Below, piece by piece: positions 23,391-35,406 of a DNA stretch of 64,000 nucleotides. A program made the translations under genes and the position numbers. This stretch comes from Melastoma dodecandrum (taxonomy: Eukaryota > Streptophyta > Magnoliopsida > Myrtales > Melastomataceae): assembly GCA_029817715.1 (NCBI GenBank), contig JARUPY010000387.1, forward strand, positions 6,448,001-6,512,000, given 5' to 3'. Under the pieces are notes generated by a model. It had not been told where the DNA came from. It did no database searches and worked only from the letters and a program-made list of their open reading frames with translations. How positions within the stretch are numbered: the stretch's first letter is position 1; each line of letters starts with the position of its first letter.

Positions 23391-24744
23391 GGATCATGAG
23401 TGATGTGTTGATTTCAGATTAATGTCTTTTCGCATCTGTGTGTGACAGGCGATAGAGGAAGAGTCAAGTTACATGCTAGGATCATGAGAGTGTACATTAC
23501 CTTAGTTATAGAGATGTACGAACGATGTAAACATACTCCTTTAACCAATAAACTAAGAATTTCATTCTCGGACATGAGTTGATTTGTAGATTATGAAGTC
23601 AAACACGCGACAATTACTTTATTTGTAAATAAACAAAGGTGAGGCTCTTATAGCAGACTACACAATACCCAACTCAATCCAATGTGTGCACCACCTATCT
23701 ATTCTCAACAATGCATACTCACACCCCATGGTCAAGTCACTTGTCATGAAAAGCTTTTCGTTTTGATTAAAATTCCTTTAAATATGCAAAATGATCAACT
23801 CAACATGTCATGCAGTCCATATCAACAATTAAAGACTTCTAATAAAACATATTGGATCGGCACTTCGTAGAGTACCAACTAAACATCGACCATTCAATCA
23901 TCAATAGATTATTCAACACTTTCCTGAACATGAACTATTATTTCATATACACCACTCCATATGTATCATCAAATTCTAATGTACCTAATTAACGAGTATT
24001 CGATCAATAACTCCCGATCTACTTGGACCAAGGCATTAGGCAATGAAGCGTCCATCGATTTTCATGCTTGACTACACCAAAAGGACTCACACCACAAGTA
24101 CCTATAAATATTTTATTCATACTTTGTTTTTCTTTTCGAGCGCCTTGAAAAATAATTTTTCCTTTTTTCTCTTTTACCCAAGACTTGCTTTTGTTCAATG
24201 TTTAACCAACACCTCTCAACACCAACTACCACCCGTTATTAGATTTCTAGAACCATTTTAAATCATTAACATTTCATAATGAGAGATCATTATTTTAAAA
24301 AAATTAAGTCCAATCACCAATTAAACTCCATCTTACACCATTTCATGGTACGTGAGCACATGCATCAATAGTCATCCTTGAACAAGGATTAGTTCTTCAA
24401 TGATGTCATCAAGCCTCACCGAGAAACTTGATACACCTAGACCGAACCTAACGACAACTTAAAAGAATCATAAGCTAACTTCCAAAGATAATCTAAACAC
24501 AAAGAAATTAGATTATCAAGTTGCAACACCCCCAAAACAAAAGTAATGAAGTACTCCCCTGGGTCGTTAGTCATCGATTTCATCTTTAGATCCTTGTAGA
24601 TATTCATCATCGATTGAAACATGCTCCTCAGCTTGTTGGTATTATGCCTATGAAGGGCTACTGAAGCAACAACAAAACAATGGAAAAAGAGGGTTATGTG
24701 ATTTTCGATTGAGAGGAATCCCTGTATCTTTTTTAAAGGACTAA
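23391..24744. other. Intergenic or decayed element DNA
   Basis: No gene recognised. It separates the plus-strand gypsy remnant from the minus-strand Athila-like remnant and may contain the missing 3' ends of both. No LTR pair was seen. Confidence 0.4.
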
Positions 24745-24995
24745 ATGCGAGGACACGTGCTTATTATTGGAGGAACCATCCGCCAAACTTGGAAGATACG
24801 TCCACCATGATTATGTGATAAGCTCATATTGCAAGGTCACGTGCTTCTTATTGGAGGACACATCCGTCTTCAGTCTGTGCTTTTTTGCATTTGTCAAGGT
24901 CGTGTCCTTTTCCATTTGTGGACGCGATGCTCTTTTTGATCTCTTGGAATGACAAGGTAACGTCCTTCAAAATTCCAGGACGCGTCCGCCTATTC
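24745..24995. repeat. Degenerate repeat, about 60-80 bp, 3' of Athila-like pol
   Basis: Four related units start near 24751, 24833, 24896 and 24953. They share forms of aaggtcacgtgcttcttattg followed by ggacacatccg. On the minus strand this lies downstream of integrase. The spacing is irregular. Confidence 0.5.
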
Positions 24996-25158
24996 TCTAC
25001 AAATAAACGAAAATCATAATTTAATTATTTGTGTAATGAAATAAGAAAAAAGTAAACGAAAATTAAAGGAAAAAGTAGATTCTAGTTGCCTCATGAGTAA
25101 TGCTTATTTATAGTTATTGGCTTGACTTTCTGGTCGAGTTACGCTTCTTTCAGACAAA

Positions 25159-27430
25159 TTGTGGCCACTTCTTGATCGAAGCTTCATTGATAATGCTTTA
25201 GTCATTGTCTATTCTTTGAATACTCTCCTAGAACTATCTTCCAATTCATCTACCACACCATATGGAAATACTTCAACAACATGGAAGGACCCCGACCATC
25301 GAGATTTTAGTTTTTTAGAGATTAACTTGAGTCGAGAGTTGAATATTAAAAGCGTATGGCCAGGCTACGGAGTCTCTTACAATGGCATGATTTCTTTGTC
25401 TTGTCATTGTACACTCTTGCACTTTCACACGTTTGTAGACGAATTTCCTCGACTGCATTTAATTGAAAGAGTCGTTCTTCACCGGCTCTCTGCAAAACAA
25501 AGTTCGATTTCTTCAAACCCAGTATTGCCTTGTGCTCAAATTTCACCAGAAGGTGACATGAATTATCACACACCAACACATATTCCAACGTTCCGATTGA
25601 AGTTTTATATGGTGTCATGTATTGCCACAATGCATCTTCCAACTTTACTGATTAAGTCTTTTCTCATTTGGCAAACCATTTTTTCTAGAATACATTTGAT
25701 TTTTCTATTGAAGACTTTAACTTGTTCGCCTGTCTGTGGATGATACGTTGTGACTATCTTGTGCTTGATATAATACTTCTTGAGTTATTGATCAAAGTGT
25801 TGGTTACAAAAGTGTATCCCTTCATTTGATTGCTCTAGGTGTGCCAAATTGGGTGAAGATCTGTTTCTTCAAAAACTTAGACACCATTTTAGAATCATTA
25901 GTTGGTAATGCCATCACTTATACCCACTTTGAAATATAATCAACTTCCAGGAGGATGTATTTGTTATTAAAGGATGAAATTAAAGAACCCATGAAATCAA
26001 TACCCCAAACATACAGGAGTTCAACCTCAATGATATCTTGAAATGACATCTCATGGCTAATGGAGATGTTTCATATACACCGACACATGTTGCAGGATGC
26101 AACAAAATTGTGAGTCTTAAAAAAGTGTGGCTCAACAAAACACAGATGGCAAAACTTTAGCTACCGTGAGATCTCCTCTTGAGTATCCGCCATAAGGGGA
26201 TCAATAACAATGCTTTAGGATGTTGTCTATTTCTTCTTCAGGCACCATCTTCTTATAAACTGATGAACACAATGTTTCAAATGAAATGTTTCATCCATGT
26301 ATAATATTGCACAATTTTCGAGAAGTAAATCCTAGGGGAAGTGATCAGAGACAATAAAATTGACGAAGTTGGCATACCAAGGATAGGACAAATCATTCAT
26401 AATAATAAATTGTTCATTCATGAATGACTCATTAATCGCCGGCTTTTCTTGAGATGCATTTGCATTTTCTAACCTAGATAAATGATCAACTACCTGGTTC
26501 TCCGATCCTTTGTTGTCCCTAATTTCAATATCAAACTCTTGCAAGAATCCACTAATCAATGGAGGCTTAGCCTCTTTCAACGAGATCAAGAATTTGATGA
26601 TAAAATGATCAGTAAATAACTTCACTTTCGTACCAATATGATAACTACGAAATATCTTAAAGGCATAACAGTAGCTAGCAAATCCTTATTTGTGGTAATG
26701 TAATTTATCTGGGCGTCAGCTAGAGTTCGACTAGCATAGTAGATGACACTGAACATTTTAGTTTCTCGATGTCCTAAACCGACACCAACTGTGTAATCAC
26801 TTGCATCACACATTAGTTCATGTGATAAATTCCTGTCAGGTGTAACAATTATAAGAACATAAATCAATCATAGTTTGAGCTCGTTGAATGCAGTAAGACA
26901 AGCATCATCAAAGGCAAAAGACTTATCTTTCGCAAAGCGGCTTTGAGATATTAAAAAATTTCTTGATAAATTGTTTGTAAAATCCTGCATGTCCTAAGAA
27001 ACTTGAAATTGATTTGACTGATGTTGGTAATGTAAGCATCTCGACTGTCTCTATCTTTGGTCGATCTACCTCAATCCCCTTGCTCGATATCTTGTGTTCA
27101 AAATTATTTTTTTTCAATTTAAAGCAAAAGTTTCTTTACAATGTTTTATCACATGAGCTAAATTTACCATGCAATCACCAAAAGACATTCCTCAGGTAGA
27201 AAAATTATCCATAAATATTTTAAGGCATTATTTAACCATATCAGTGAAATAAACATTATGCGTATTTGAAATAGCCTCAAGATGGTGGAGACATTTTGCA
27301 TAGTATCTTTGTGGGGTGAACCTTTCACGTCGGCAGCATTAAAAAATCCTAGGTTACCTTGCAAGCAAGCGATTGTAGCGTGCATCCATAAGTGCATACC
27401 GTCTGTACAAATTCTATCCATTTGTTACTT
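25159..27430 (-). mobile_element. Athila-like Ty3/gypsy pol remnant
   Basis: Read on the minus strand from 27430 downward. RT palm: about 27,260-27,120, including DMVK, stop, CLKIFMDNF, where the catalytic motif is MDN instead of (F/Y)xDD. RT thumb: 27117-26923, GIEVDRPKIETVE and SISSFLGHAGFYKQFIKKF. RNase H: 26867-26332, ELMCDASDYTVGVGLG, then a TDH motif and [20 protein letters not shown]. Integrase end: 25642-25346, MEDALWQYMTPYKTSIGTLE and LQLNAVEEIRLQTCESARVY. These wordings are typical of Athila elements. Stops, frameshifts and the altered catalytic motif make it inactive. The integrase core between 26,330 and 25,650 is heavily decayed. No LTRs found. Confidence 0.82.
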
Positions 27431-27658
27431 TCGAAAAAAACACAATCGGGACAACTTCATACCGAGGTTAACTACTGGTTAGCAAAATAAAAATCGAATA
27501 CATAAAACAAACTATAGAGAATTTGTCGGCCACTCATTAATTGGAATACCCAATTTTTTCTGAATGATCGGGTTGGACATACAACTCTTGTGTTTCTCAT
27601 CCATATAAATTGAGAAAGAACATGTACAGTATGATCGCAGAACATGCTCATGTCTCCT

Positions 27659-28445
27659 TGTAGACATTAAAATTTTACCAAGCCCAAATCATAGGATTGG
27701 CTAAATCTTTTTGTTTCAAGCCCAATTCCTAACCCATCTCATAGCCCGGTCCATTTGAAAGTTACCAATTATGGGGAAACCAGCTGCCTATTATAGATTG
27801 ACCCCGGAGCACTATAAATAGAGGCCTCCCCATTCATTCACTTCACACCTCTCACACACAAAATTCTCTCATCTCTTATTCTCTTAAGCCCCATTGGGTT
27901 ATAAAGAGGTTCTAGTTATTTTTTTTTGAAGACCCCTCCGCGGGTGGTGCGGCGAAAGCCCTTCAGCGGGTGGTGCGGCGCGGCGAAGGCCCCTCCGCGG
28001 GTGGTGCGGCCTGTGACGAAGCTCTGCCGACGTCCATCGCCCGGCGTTCTTCTGCTACACGCCTCGAGGTTTTGCCGGATCACGCCCAAAGGCCCCAACG
28101 ACTTCATCAAGATATCGAAACTCTGCCGAATCACGCCCAAAGGCCCCGACGACTTCATCAAGATATCGAAACTCTGCCGGATCATGCGCAAAGGCCCCGA
28201 GTTCATCATGATATCGAACCTCTGTCGGATTACGCCCATAGGCCCCGACGACTTCATTCATATTTCATTCCGAAGTTCTGCTAAAATTATGCCAGAGCTT
28301 CGAGATCACCATCCATAACCGTTATTCTTCGAAGATCGAATCAGAGGAATCACGTGCTTTTCCTGTGACTAGAGATAGAACCCGCTATATTTTTCATACG
28401 ACAATTTGTACGCTGATATTTCCTAACGAGATTTTAGTGTTCACA
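27659..28445 (+). repeat. 5' LTR (787 bp)
   Basis: It matches the 3' LTR closely at both ends. A TATA box, TATAAATA, is at 27813-27820. About 110 bp downstream are only three copies of the GC-rich cgggtggtgcggcgaaggc repeat (27,925-28,015), then four copies of a roughly 45-bp repeat around aaggccccgacgacttcatc (28,072-28,255). Being downstream of the TATA box, both arrays should be in the transcribed leader. Confidence 0.9.
27813..27820 (+). promoter_or_regulatory. LTR TATA box
   Basis: TATAAATA lies in the 5' LTR, and the 3' LTR carries the matching tataaata at about 33801. It is placed as expected for the U3/R border of an LTR promoter. Confidence 0.7.
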
Positions 28446-28507
28446 AATTTCTGGCACGTCCAGTGGGACCATCTCTACCTCTCATCTCTTTACTTCAAGG
28501 AATTCAC

Positions 28508-29722
28508 ATGGCGCCAAAGATGATCAACGTCAAGAATGTTATCGCATACAATCGGCTTGCTGCTTTTCCTTCGCTCTCATCCGGGGGCTCTTCATCTACT
28601 AAGTTTCCAAAGTTGGTCAAGGCTAGGACCATTCCTGAATTATATAAGGAGACTGAGGAATTGCTCAATTCCATCTCCCCCAAAGCATCCCCAGCTTACA
28701 AGGATATCACTTAAAAGAATACTCTCAATGACGGAGATTCTCCAAAGTGGACTTATGCCCAGTCTGTGGCCATGACGCGCAAACAAGCTGAAGAGATAGA
28801 AGAAATGTTCAAGTCTATCCCCCCTAAGGCTTCCCCATCTTACAAGGATATTCTTAACCAGGGAGGCTCCCCAAAGTGGACATATGCTCAATCTGTGGCC
28901 AAAATTCGCAAACAGACTGAGGAAATAGAGGGAATGCTTAGGGCAATTTCCCCTAAGTCATCTCAACCAACTGCTGGTGATAATCCCTTCGACAAGGTTC
29001 TGGCGTCTCCTGTCCCGCAGATAAATTTTGAAAATATTTCATCGAGTGACTCTCCGTCGGACTCTTCCCCAGAAGCAGATTCAACTAAAGGCTTTGAAGT
29101 CATGCCAGTGATGATGGCATATATTCCTTCACTTGAAGATCAGGTCGTAGCTCTCACAAAAATTGTGGATGCTATGATGCTTTTTATGAAAGAAAGAGAG
29201 CAGCAAATGGACTACATCGTCAAAAAGCTGGAGAGTAAGGATGCCGACAAAACAGTTACAGAAGAAAGTTCGCGCACCCAAGTTGACAAAGGAAAAGGGG
29301 TCATGACTGTTGATGATTCGACAAACCACACGTCCATCATTGAAGATCCTATTTCAACGAAAGCAATGATGGAATTAATAAAAGAAATGGTGAAGAGCGA
29401 GCTTGAGGGCAAATCATCATCATCTTCGGCATACTATAAGCCTTACAGTCGAAGAATCGAAGGCCTCAAGATGCCAGTCGGATATCAGCCTCCATACTTC
29501 CAACAATTTGACAGAAAGGGGAATCCACGTCAACATATGGCTCATTTCGTCGAAACTTGCAACAACGCGGGCACTGATGGGGATTGGATGGTTAAACAGT
29601 TTGTTCGCTCTTTGAAGGGAAACGCCTTTGATTGGTACATTGATCTCAAGCCAGGCACTATTGATAGTTGGGAACAATTAGAAAGGGAGTTTCTAACGGC
29701 TTCTACAGCACGCGGCGCGTAG
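28508..29722 (+). pseudogene. gag, N-terminal part, one in-frame stop
   Basis: Starts at ATG 28508, shortly after the primer-binding site. A TAA at 28712-28714 interrupts the frame, which then stays open to 29722. A 48-residue unit (SPKWTYAQSVA, then a K-Q-EEIE helix, then PKASPSYKDI) is repeated about two and a half times. The retrotransposon gag core follows (VGYQPPYFQQFDRKGNPRQH, FVRSLKGNAFDWYIDL). A frameshift near 29,705 ends this frame inside the core. Gag makes the particle shell. Confidence 0.85.
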
Positions 29723-29729
29723 TGAGCAT

Positions 29730-31145
29730 GATCGAGCTAACTAATACTCGTCAATGGGAGGAAGAACCCGTCGTCGACTATATTCAGCGGTGGAGGAATC
29801 TAAGCCTGAACTGTAGGGATCGTCTATAAGAGGAAACGTCCATCGACATGTGCATTCAAGGCATGCTTTGGAGGATTCGATATATTCTACAAGGGCTCAA
29901 ACCCCGATCATTCGAGGAGTTTGCGACAAAAGCTCATGACATGGAGTTAAGCTTTGTTGGGACCCACATAAATAGTATCCCAATTCCTGAGCCACCTAGA
30001 GGGACAGGAAGACTAGGAAATAGAACTGGGGGCAAGCCCGTATTCAAGGATACTAAGAAGCAGGTAATGGCTACAGATGCAGCTCCTGTCAAAGTGCCAC
30101 TTGCAAAAGGAAAAGTCCCGACAAATGGACGACCACCTGCAGAAGCACCCCGAATGGAGAGACAACGCCTAACTCTTGAAGAAAGGCAAAACAAGAAATA
30201 TCCTTTCCCTGATGAAGATGTTGCAGAAATATTTGACTATCTGTTATCTTCTAAAATGATCGAGCTTCCACAATCGAAGCGACCGCAACAAGCGAATCTA
30301 GCTGACTATCCCAACTTCTGCAAGTACCATCGTGTCTTAGGCCATCCAATTGAGAAGTGTTTCGTCTTTAAGGAGAAGGTCATGGAGCTTGTACGTGACA
30401 AAAAGATCGATTTAGGAGCCTATATTGCACCTTCGAATATGATCAGTGTCGCAAACAATGATACTCCTAACATCATAGGAGTAATGCAACGATATATGAC
30501 CAAGGTGTCAAGTTGTGTGGTTAGCTCTGAGGAAGCATCTACTGAAGAAGGCTGGACTTTGGTGACCCCCAAAAGGAATCAGAAGAAGTCTTCTAAGCCT
30601 GTTAAGAAAACGCCTCCTATACGAGCAAAGATCACGATGATGTCACCAATAAAAGTGTATTCTCAGAAAACGGTGAAAAAGGAGAATTCGCTAGATGACC
30701 AGTACTTGAAGAAGCCAACATCGGCTACATTATGGGATTTCTTTCCGGAACGTTTTCGAAAACTTGCAAATCTGTCTAGGAGTGGTCACCACATTGATGC
30801 AAACAAAGAAGTAACAGCCGCGAAGGTCGACACACCAGAAGATCCTGCAGTGGTGAATGTTGTGAAATTACGAGAAGATGGCACAACAATCACATTTTCC
30901 GATGAAGATCTTCTTATAGGTCACAAGTCTTACCCTCACTATAGGAGAAATAGAAGCTGGAGCGACATTCTATGTTATCGTTTCCAACACCACCTATAAT
31001 ATATTGTTGGGACGACCATGGCTGCATGAATATGGAGTCGTTGCATCCACGCTCCATCAATGTTTTAAATTTGTAAAGGATGGGGTAACTCACACAGTAT
31101 GGGCAAATGCAAAATCCTTAGTCATACTTCGCCGATGCCAAATTT
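29730..31145 (+). pseudogene. gag C-terminal part and damaged aspartic protease
   Basis: After the frameshift the gag core resumes (ELTNTRQWEEEPVVDYIQRW), with a stop near 29,827, then stays open from 29848 to 30999. It carries a Cys/His cluster, CKYHRVLGHPIEKC, as in Tat-type gag. The protease follows as LREDGTTITFSDEDL, then, in another frame, a segment like NTTYNILLGRPWLHEYG. The part that should hold the catalytic D-S/T-G is not seen, so the protease looks inactive. Confidence 0.75.
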
Positions 31146-32299
31146 TACTTTAATAAGGGTGCCGATGCTGAAGAAAAAATCTCGAAGCTTGCACCACTTG
31201 AGAGGGATATCACGAAGAAGTCGGATGTAGAAGTTTCACCTATTCAACAAGAGGTATCTTTAGTCAATTCGACAGTTAACGATGAAAGGGCGGATGACAA
31301 GTCTAGACAGAATGTGCCGATCTTGCGCTATATACCAAGAGCCCTTCGAAAAGCTGGGGAACCACCTTTCGTGAGTAGCCATGCTGAAGAAATAGTGGTG
31401 CCAAAGGAACTCAACTGGCCGGTGACGAAAATGACGAAAATTGCTCAAACGAGTACGCCTTTAAAAGGTTTTGTCCGGCCTAAACTGGGGCAATTATCTA
31501 TCCAGATTCATTGCCTAACAGGCGCACCAACGGATTTGATCCAAATGCATTTAGGTTAATCTTAGCAGCCGGTTATACGGAGGACTTGAAGGCGCTTGGG
31601 TCTGATTCGAAAGAGGCTAATCCAGGAGGTGATAGTCAAAAGTCGAAATTCGGTCTTAGGTATGACATTTCTAAGCCCGTCAATCAAGCAGTAAAGAAGG
31701 CTTCAACTCAATACATCGAAGCTGAGGATAAAACTACAACCGAATTAGCAAGAACTTCCGTATTTGATCGACTTGGAGCCCCGTCTGAGCGAAGATCGGT
31801 ATTTGATAGGCTTGGCACTCAGAAAGAATAAATTAAGGTTCGAAGATCGGCGCGATCAAGATTGAGTCAAGCTCTAAGAAGTCGAATGGTGTGGAAGAGA
31901 GTTGATAAAAATGAAGATATCCCAATTATCATAGAAGATACCAAGGATCTTCAAAGCAAAGTTCCCTCTCGAATGAAGAGTCAAACGGTTGTTGAAGTAA
32001 CTACTTGCGATGTACTGAAAATGAGCACGAAGACATGGGTATCTACCAATAGCAATGGGGAATCATCTCATAGTAATAGCGGAAATGATGTTGTCGCTTC
32101 CCACCACATCACAATTACTGAGGCTGAGGAAAACACTTCCCATAAAGAGGATGATGCAGAAGAGGCTCCAGAAGTATTCGAGGACAAAAAGAAGTTTACT
32201 GTTGACGAATTAAGAGAAGTCGATCTTGGGGAGGAAGGGGATCATCGTCCTACATTCCTTAGCATAAGTTTAACCCCTGTACAGGAGTTATACATCTAA
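31146..32299 (+). pseudogene. Spacer region between protease and RT
   Basis: Frames at 31314-31559, 31511-31831 and 31862-32299 read as one broken linker: VPILRYIPRALRKAGEPPF, then RRTNGFDPNAFRLILAAGY, then repeats of SVFDRLG, then a hydrophilic acidic stretch. This linker lies between protease and RT in Tat-type elements. It has at least two frame changes. Confidence 0.6.
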
Positions 32300-32302
32300 T
32301 TA

Positions 32303-32767
32303 TTGAAGGAATACAAAGATGTCTTCGCATGGAGCTATAAAGAGATGCCCGGCCTTGATCCAAAGATAGCAGTTCATAAGTTAGCTGTTAAACATGGAGT
32401 TCGACCCATAATGCAAGCTCAACGACATTTTCGCCCAGAGCTAATCCCATTGATAGAGGCAGATTGGCATGAACGAGTTGGAGAAGCTCTATGGGCGTAT
32501 CGTACGACGTATAGAATCGCGACTCAAATGATACCATACTCGTTGGTCTACGGCGTTGAAGCGGTCCTAACACTTGAACGACAAATACCGTCACTGCGAA
32601 TAGCCATACAAGAGGGACTTTGTCAGGAAGATAATACGCGATTGCGCTTCCAGGAACTAGAAGCTTTGGATGAGAAACTCTTGAAGCCCAGCAGCGGATT
32701 GAATGCTATCAGGCGAGGATGTCGAAGTCTTTTAACAAAAAAGTACGACCTCGCTCCTTTCAAGTAG
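32303..32767 (+). pseudogene. RT start fused in frame to integrase end
   Basis: Residues 1 to about 53 are the N-terminal RT block (EYKDVFAWSYKEMPGLDPKI, then a VRPIMQAQRHFRPELI segment). Immediately after LIPLIEA the frame continues as DWHERVGEALWAYRTTYR and SLVYGVEAV, which is the integrase region after the catalytic core. All of the RT palm, RNase H, zinc region and DDE core are missing without a frameshift. The related element at 63.3-63.5 kb shows the normal upstream context for DWNERVGEALW. The frame ends at 32767 and overlaps the next block in another frame. Confidence 0.85.
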
Positions 32768-32958
32768 GTGGCCTTGTTTTGGCGGTGCGAAGACCTATAA
32801 TCATCACGCATAAGACCGGGAGCAAATTCACATCCAAGTGGGATGGCCCATACGTAGTCCAAGAGGCTTACACTGGGGGCTCCTACAAGATAGTTGATCA
32901 AGATGGAGCACGAGTTGGACCAATCAATGAGAAGTTCCTGAAGCGATACTACGCCTGA
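32719..32958 (+). pseudogene. Integrase C-terminal domain fragment
   Basis: 79 codons in another frame: SKSFNKKVRPRSFQVGGLVL, then a KWDGPYVVQEAY segment with the GPY motif, then GPINEKFLKRYYA and a stop. It is nearly the same as the fragment at 62,920-63,213 on the minus strand. It ends pol. Confidence 0.85.
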
Positions 32959-33091
32959 AGAATAATGCTCCATGTCGCATGAGCCTAAACTGCACGACAT
33001 AAAAAAAACAAAAAAATGAAAAAAAATAAAAAAAAAACAACAAAAAAAAGCAAAAAAAAAAGAGTTAAAAAAATAAAAAAATAAAAAAATC

Positions 33092-33541
33092 TTCATGTAA
33101 TACTCCTTGTCCATACGAGTATAAACTGTGAACGATTCTATCTCCATATAATACTCCTTTCCACACGAGTATAAACTGTGACAAATACAATCTTCATATA
33201 ATACTCCTTGTCCACACGAGTATAAACTGTGAACGATTCTGTCTCCATATAATACTCCTTTCCATACGAGTATAACCTGTGAACAACACAATCTTCATAT
33301 AATACTCCTCGTCCACACGAGTATAAACTGTGAACAATTATATCTTCATATAATACTCCTGGCCCGCACGAGTATAAACTGTGAACGGCTAAATAAAATG
33401 TAATACTCCTTTCCACACGAGTATAAACTGTGACCACACAATCTTCATAAAATACTCTATGTCCACACGAGTATAAAGTATGAACGATTATATCTCCATA
33501 TAATACTCCTTTCCACACGAGTATAAACTGTGAACGACTTA
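33092..33541. repeat. Nine-copy tandem repeat, about 50-52 bp, before the 3' LTR
   Basis: Each unit contains a variant of aatactcctttccacacgag followed by tataaactgtgaac. An A-rich low-complexity stretch (about 33,000-33,090) precedes it. It lies between pol and the 3' LTR. The same unit, in fewer copies, is found at 62,721-62,862 in the other orientation. Confidence 0.9.
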
Positions 33542-33646
33542 GTCTTCATGTATCCGAATGAGATATATGTACATCGCTTCAATACTTTAATTCTCGTTTA
33601 TCTGAAATATATAAGCATGCGAGACACAAATTAAAGTGGGGGCATT

Positions 33647-35406
33647 TGTAGACATTGAAATTTTACCAAGCCCAAATCATAGGATGGGCTAAATCTTTTT
33701 GTTTCAAGCCCAATTCCTAACCCATCTCATAGCCCGGTCCATTTGAAAGTTACCAATTATGGGGAAACCAGCTGCCTATTATAGATTGACCCCGGAGCGC
33801 TATAAATAAAGGCCTCCCCATTCATTCACTTCACACCTCTCATACACAAAATTCTCTCCTCTATTATTCTCTTAAGCCCCATTGGGCTATAAAGAGATTC
33901 TAGTTATTTTTTTTGAAGACCCCTCCGCGGGTGGTGCGGCGAAGGCCCCTTTGCGGGCCCTCAACGGGTGGTGCGCGGCGAAGGCCCCTCCGCGGGTGGT
34001 GCAGCACTGCGAAGGCCTCTCGGCGAGTGGTGCGGCCTGTGACGAAGGCCCCTCGGTGGGTGGTCTGACGGCGAAGGCACTTCTAGTGGGTTCTCCGAAC
34101 GCCCTCTGCGGGTAGTGCGGCGAAGGCCCCTCTAGCGGGTGCTCCGAAGGCCCCTCTGTGAGTGGTGCGGCGAAGGCCCCTCGGCGGATGGTGCGGCGAT
34201 GAAGGCCCCTCTAGCGGGTTCTTCGAAGGCCCCTCAGTGGGTGGTGCGGCGAAGGCCCCTCGGCGGGTGGTGTGGCGGCGATGGCCCCTCTGTGGGTGAT
34301 GCGGTGGTGAAGGCCCCTCTTGTGGGTTTATCTCCGAAGGCCCCATAGCGGGTTTATCTCCCAAAAGGCCCCTCTGGCGGGTATATCTCCGAAGGCCCCT
34401 CTGGTGGGTTTATCTCTGAAGCCCCCCTCTTGCGGGTTTATCTCCGAAGGCACCCTCTTGCGGGTTTATCTCCGAAGGCCCCTCATAGCGGGTTTATCTC
34501 CGAAAGCCCCTTTGGCGGGTATATCTCCGAAGGCCCCCTCTTGCGGTTAATCTCCGAAGGCCCCTTCTAGCGGGTATATCTCCGAAGGCCCCTCTTGCGG
34601 GTTCATCTCCGAAGGCCCCTCTTGCAGGTATATCTCTAAAGGCCTCCTCTTGCGAGTTTATCTCCGAAGGCCCCTCAAGCGGGTATATCTCCGAAGGCCC
34701 ATCTTGCGGGTATATCTCCAAAGGCATCTCTGGTAGTTTCATCTCTGAAGGCCCCATAGCGGGATGACGATATTCTCGCGGTGGTATAATCTCTAGGAGT
34801 CATATTTTCCCTGCGGTCATATTGCACACACAACAATATTCTTCCCGAGCGATATTATCGGATATTATATTCTTCGACGACGGCTATATCCCTCTGTCAA
34901 ACACAACAATAATACACATAGGTGGAGAGAAGACTCTTGAAGCTCTCGAAGACTCTCGTCGCCTCCTGCTCGCCGAAGCTCTACCGACGTCCATCGCCCG
35001 GCGTTTCTTCTGCAACACGTCTCGAGGTTCCGCCGGATCATACCCAAAGGCCCCGACGACTTCATCAAGATATCGAAACTCTGCCGAATCATGCCTAAAG
35101 GCCCCGACGACTTCATCAAGATATCAGAACTCTGCCGGATCACGCCCAAAGGCCCCGACGACTTCATCAAGATATCGAAGCTCTGTCGGATCACGCCCAT
35201 AGGCCCCGACGACTTCATTCATATTTCATCCCAAAGTTCTGCTGAAATTCTGTCAGAGTTTCAAGATCACCATCCATAACCGTTATTCTTCGAAGATCGA
35301 ATTAGAGGAATCATGTGCTTTTCCCATGACCAGAGATAGAACTCGCTATAGTTTTCATACGACAATTTGTACGCTGATATTTCCAAACGAGATTTTAGTG
35401 TTGACA
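33647..35406 (+). repeat. 3' LTR (1,760 bp), enlarged by a minisatellite
   Basis: The first 280 bp and last 400 bp match the 5' LTR closely. Between them, about 33,930-34,765, is a run of some thirty GC-rich units of about 27 bp (pattern gcgggtatatctccgaaggc; early units read gcgggtggtgcggcgaagg). The 5' LTR has only three units there. The 45-bp repeat set is again four copies. LTRs are identical at insertion, so the difference arose later or by recombination with another copy. Confidence 0.9.

Larger units (their letters stand above)
18065..23400 (+). mobile_element. Decayed Ty3/gypsy element with amplified integrase segment
   Basis: Fragments in plus-strand order are a gag piece (18437-18634), poorly conserved sequence (about 18,640-19,700), an integrase segment present in seven tandem copies (19741-22331), the rest of the integrase (to about 22,980) and a minisatellite (to about 23,345). 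Integrase wording such as CGSH, DYFTKW and GQVE resembles that of the complete element at 49.0-60.1 kb, so both are probably of the Tat-type lineage. Frames are full of stops. LTRs and edges were not found, so the span is approximate. Confidence 0.65.
27659..35406 (+). mobile_element. Ty3/gypsy (Tat-like) retrotransposon with pol deletion
   Basis: The 7.75-kb element is bounded by LTRs that start TGTAGACATT and end in a CA. The flanks ctcct (27654-27658) and ctcgt (35407-35411) look like a 5-bp target duplication with one mismatch. A primer-binding-like TGGCACGTCCAGTGGGAC starts at 28452, and a purine tract ending ggggg lies just before the 3' LTR. The order is gag, a damaged protease, RT start fused to integrase end, a 50-bp repeat array, 3' LTR. 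Most of RT, RNase H and the integrase core are missing, so the copy could move only with help from another element. It inserted near the Athila-like remnant. Confidence 0.9.

Noticed and set aside
33092..33541. Regular repeats of about 50 bp resembling a CRISPR array
   Set aside because: The units are head-to-tail with no unique spacers, lie inside a plant retrotransposon between pol and the LTR, and have no cas genes nearby.
34083..34757. Several frames with GPSEI/EGPS or KAPLAGISPKAPL repeats on both strands
   Set aside because: The 27-bp minisatellite unit is a multiple of three, so all frames tend to stay open; no gene.
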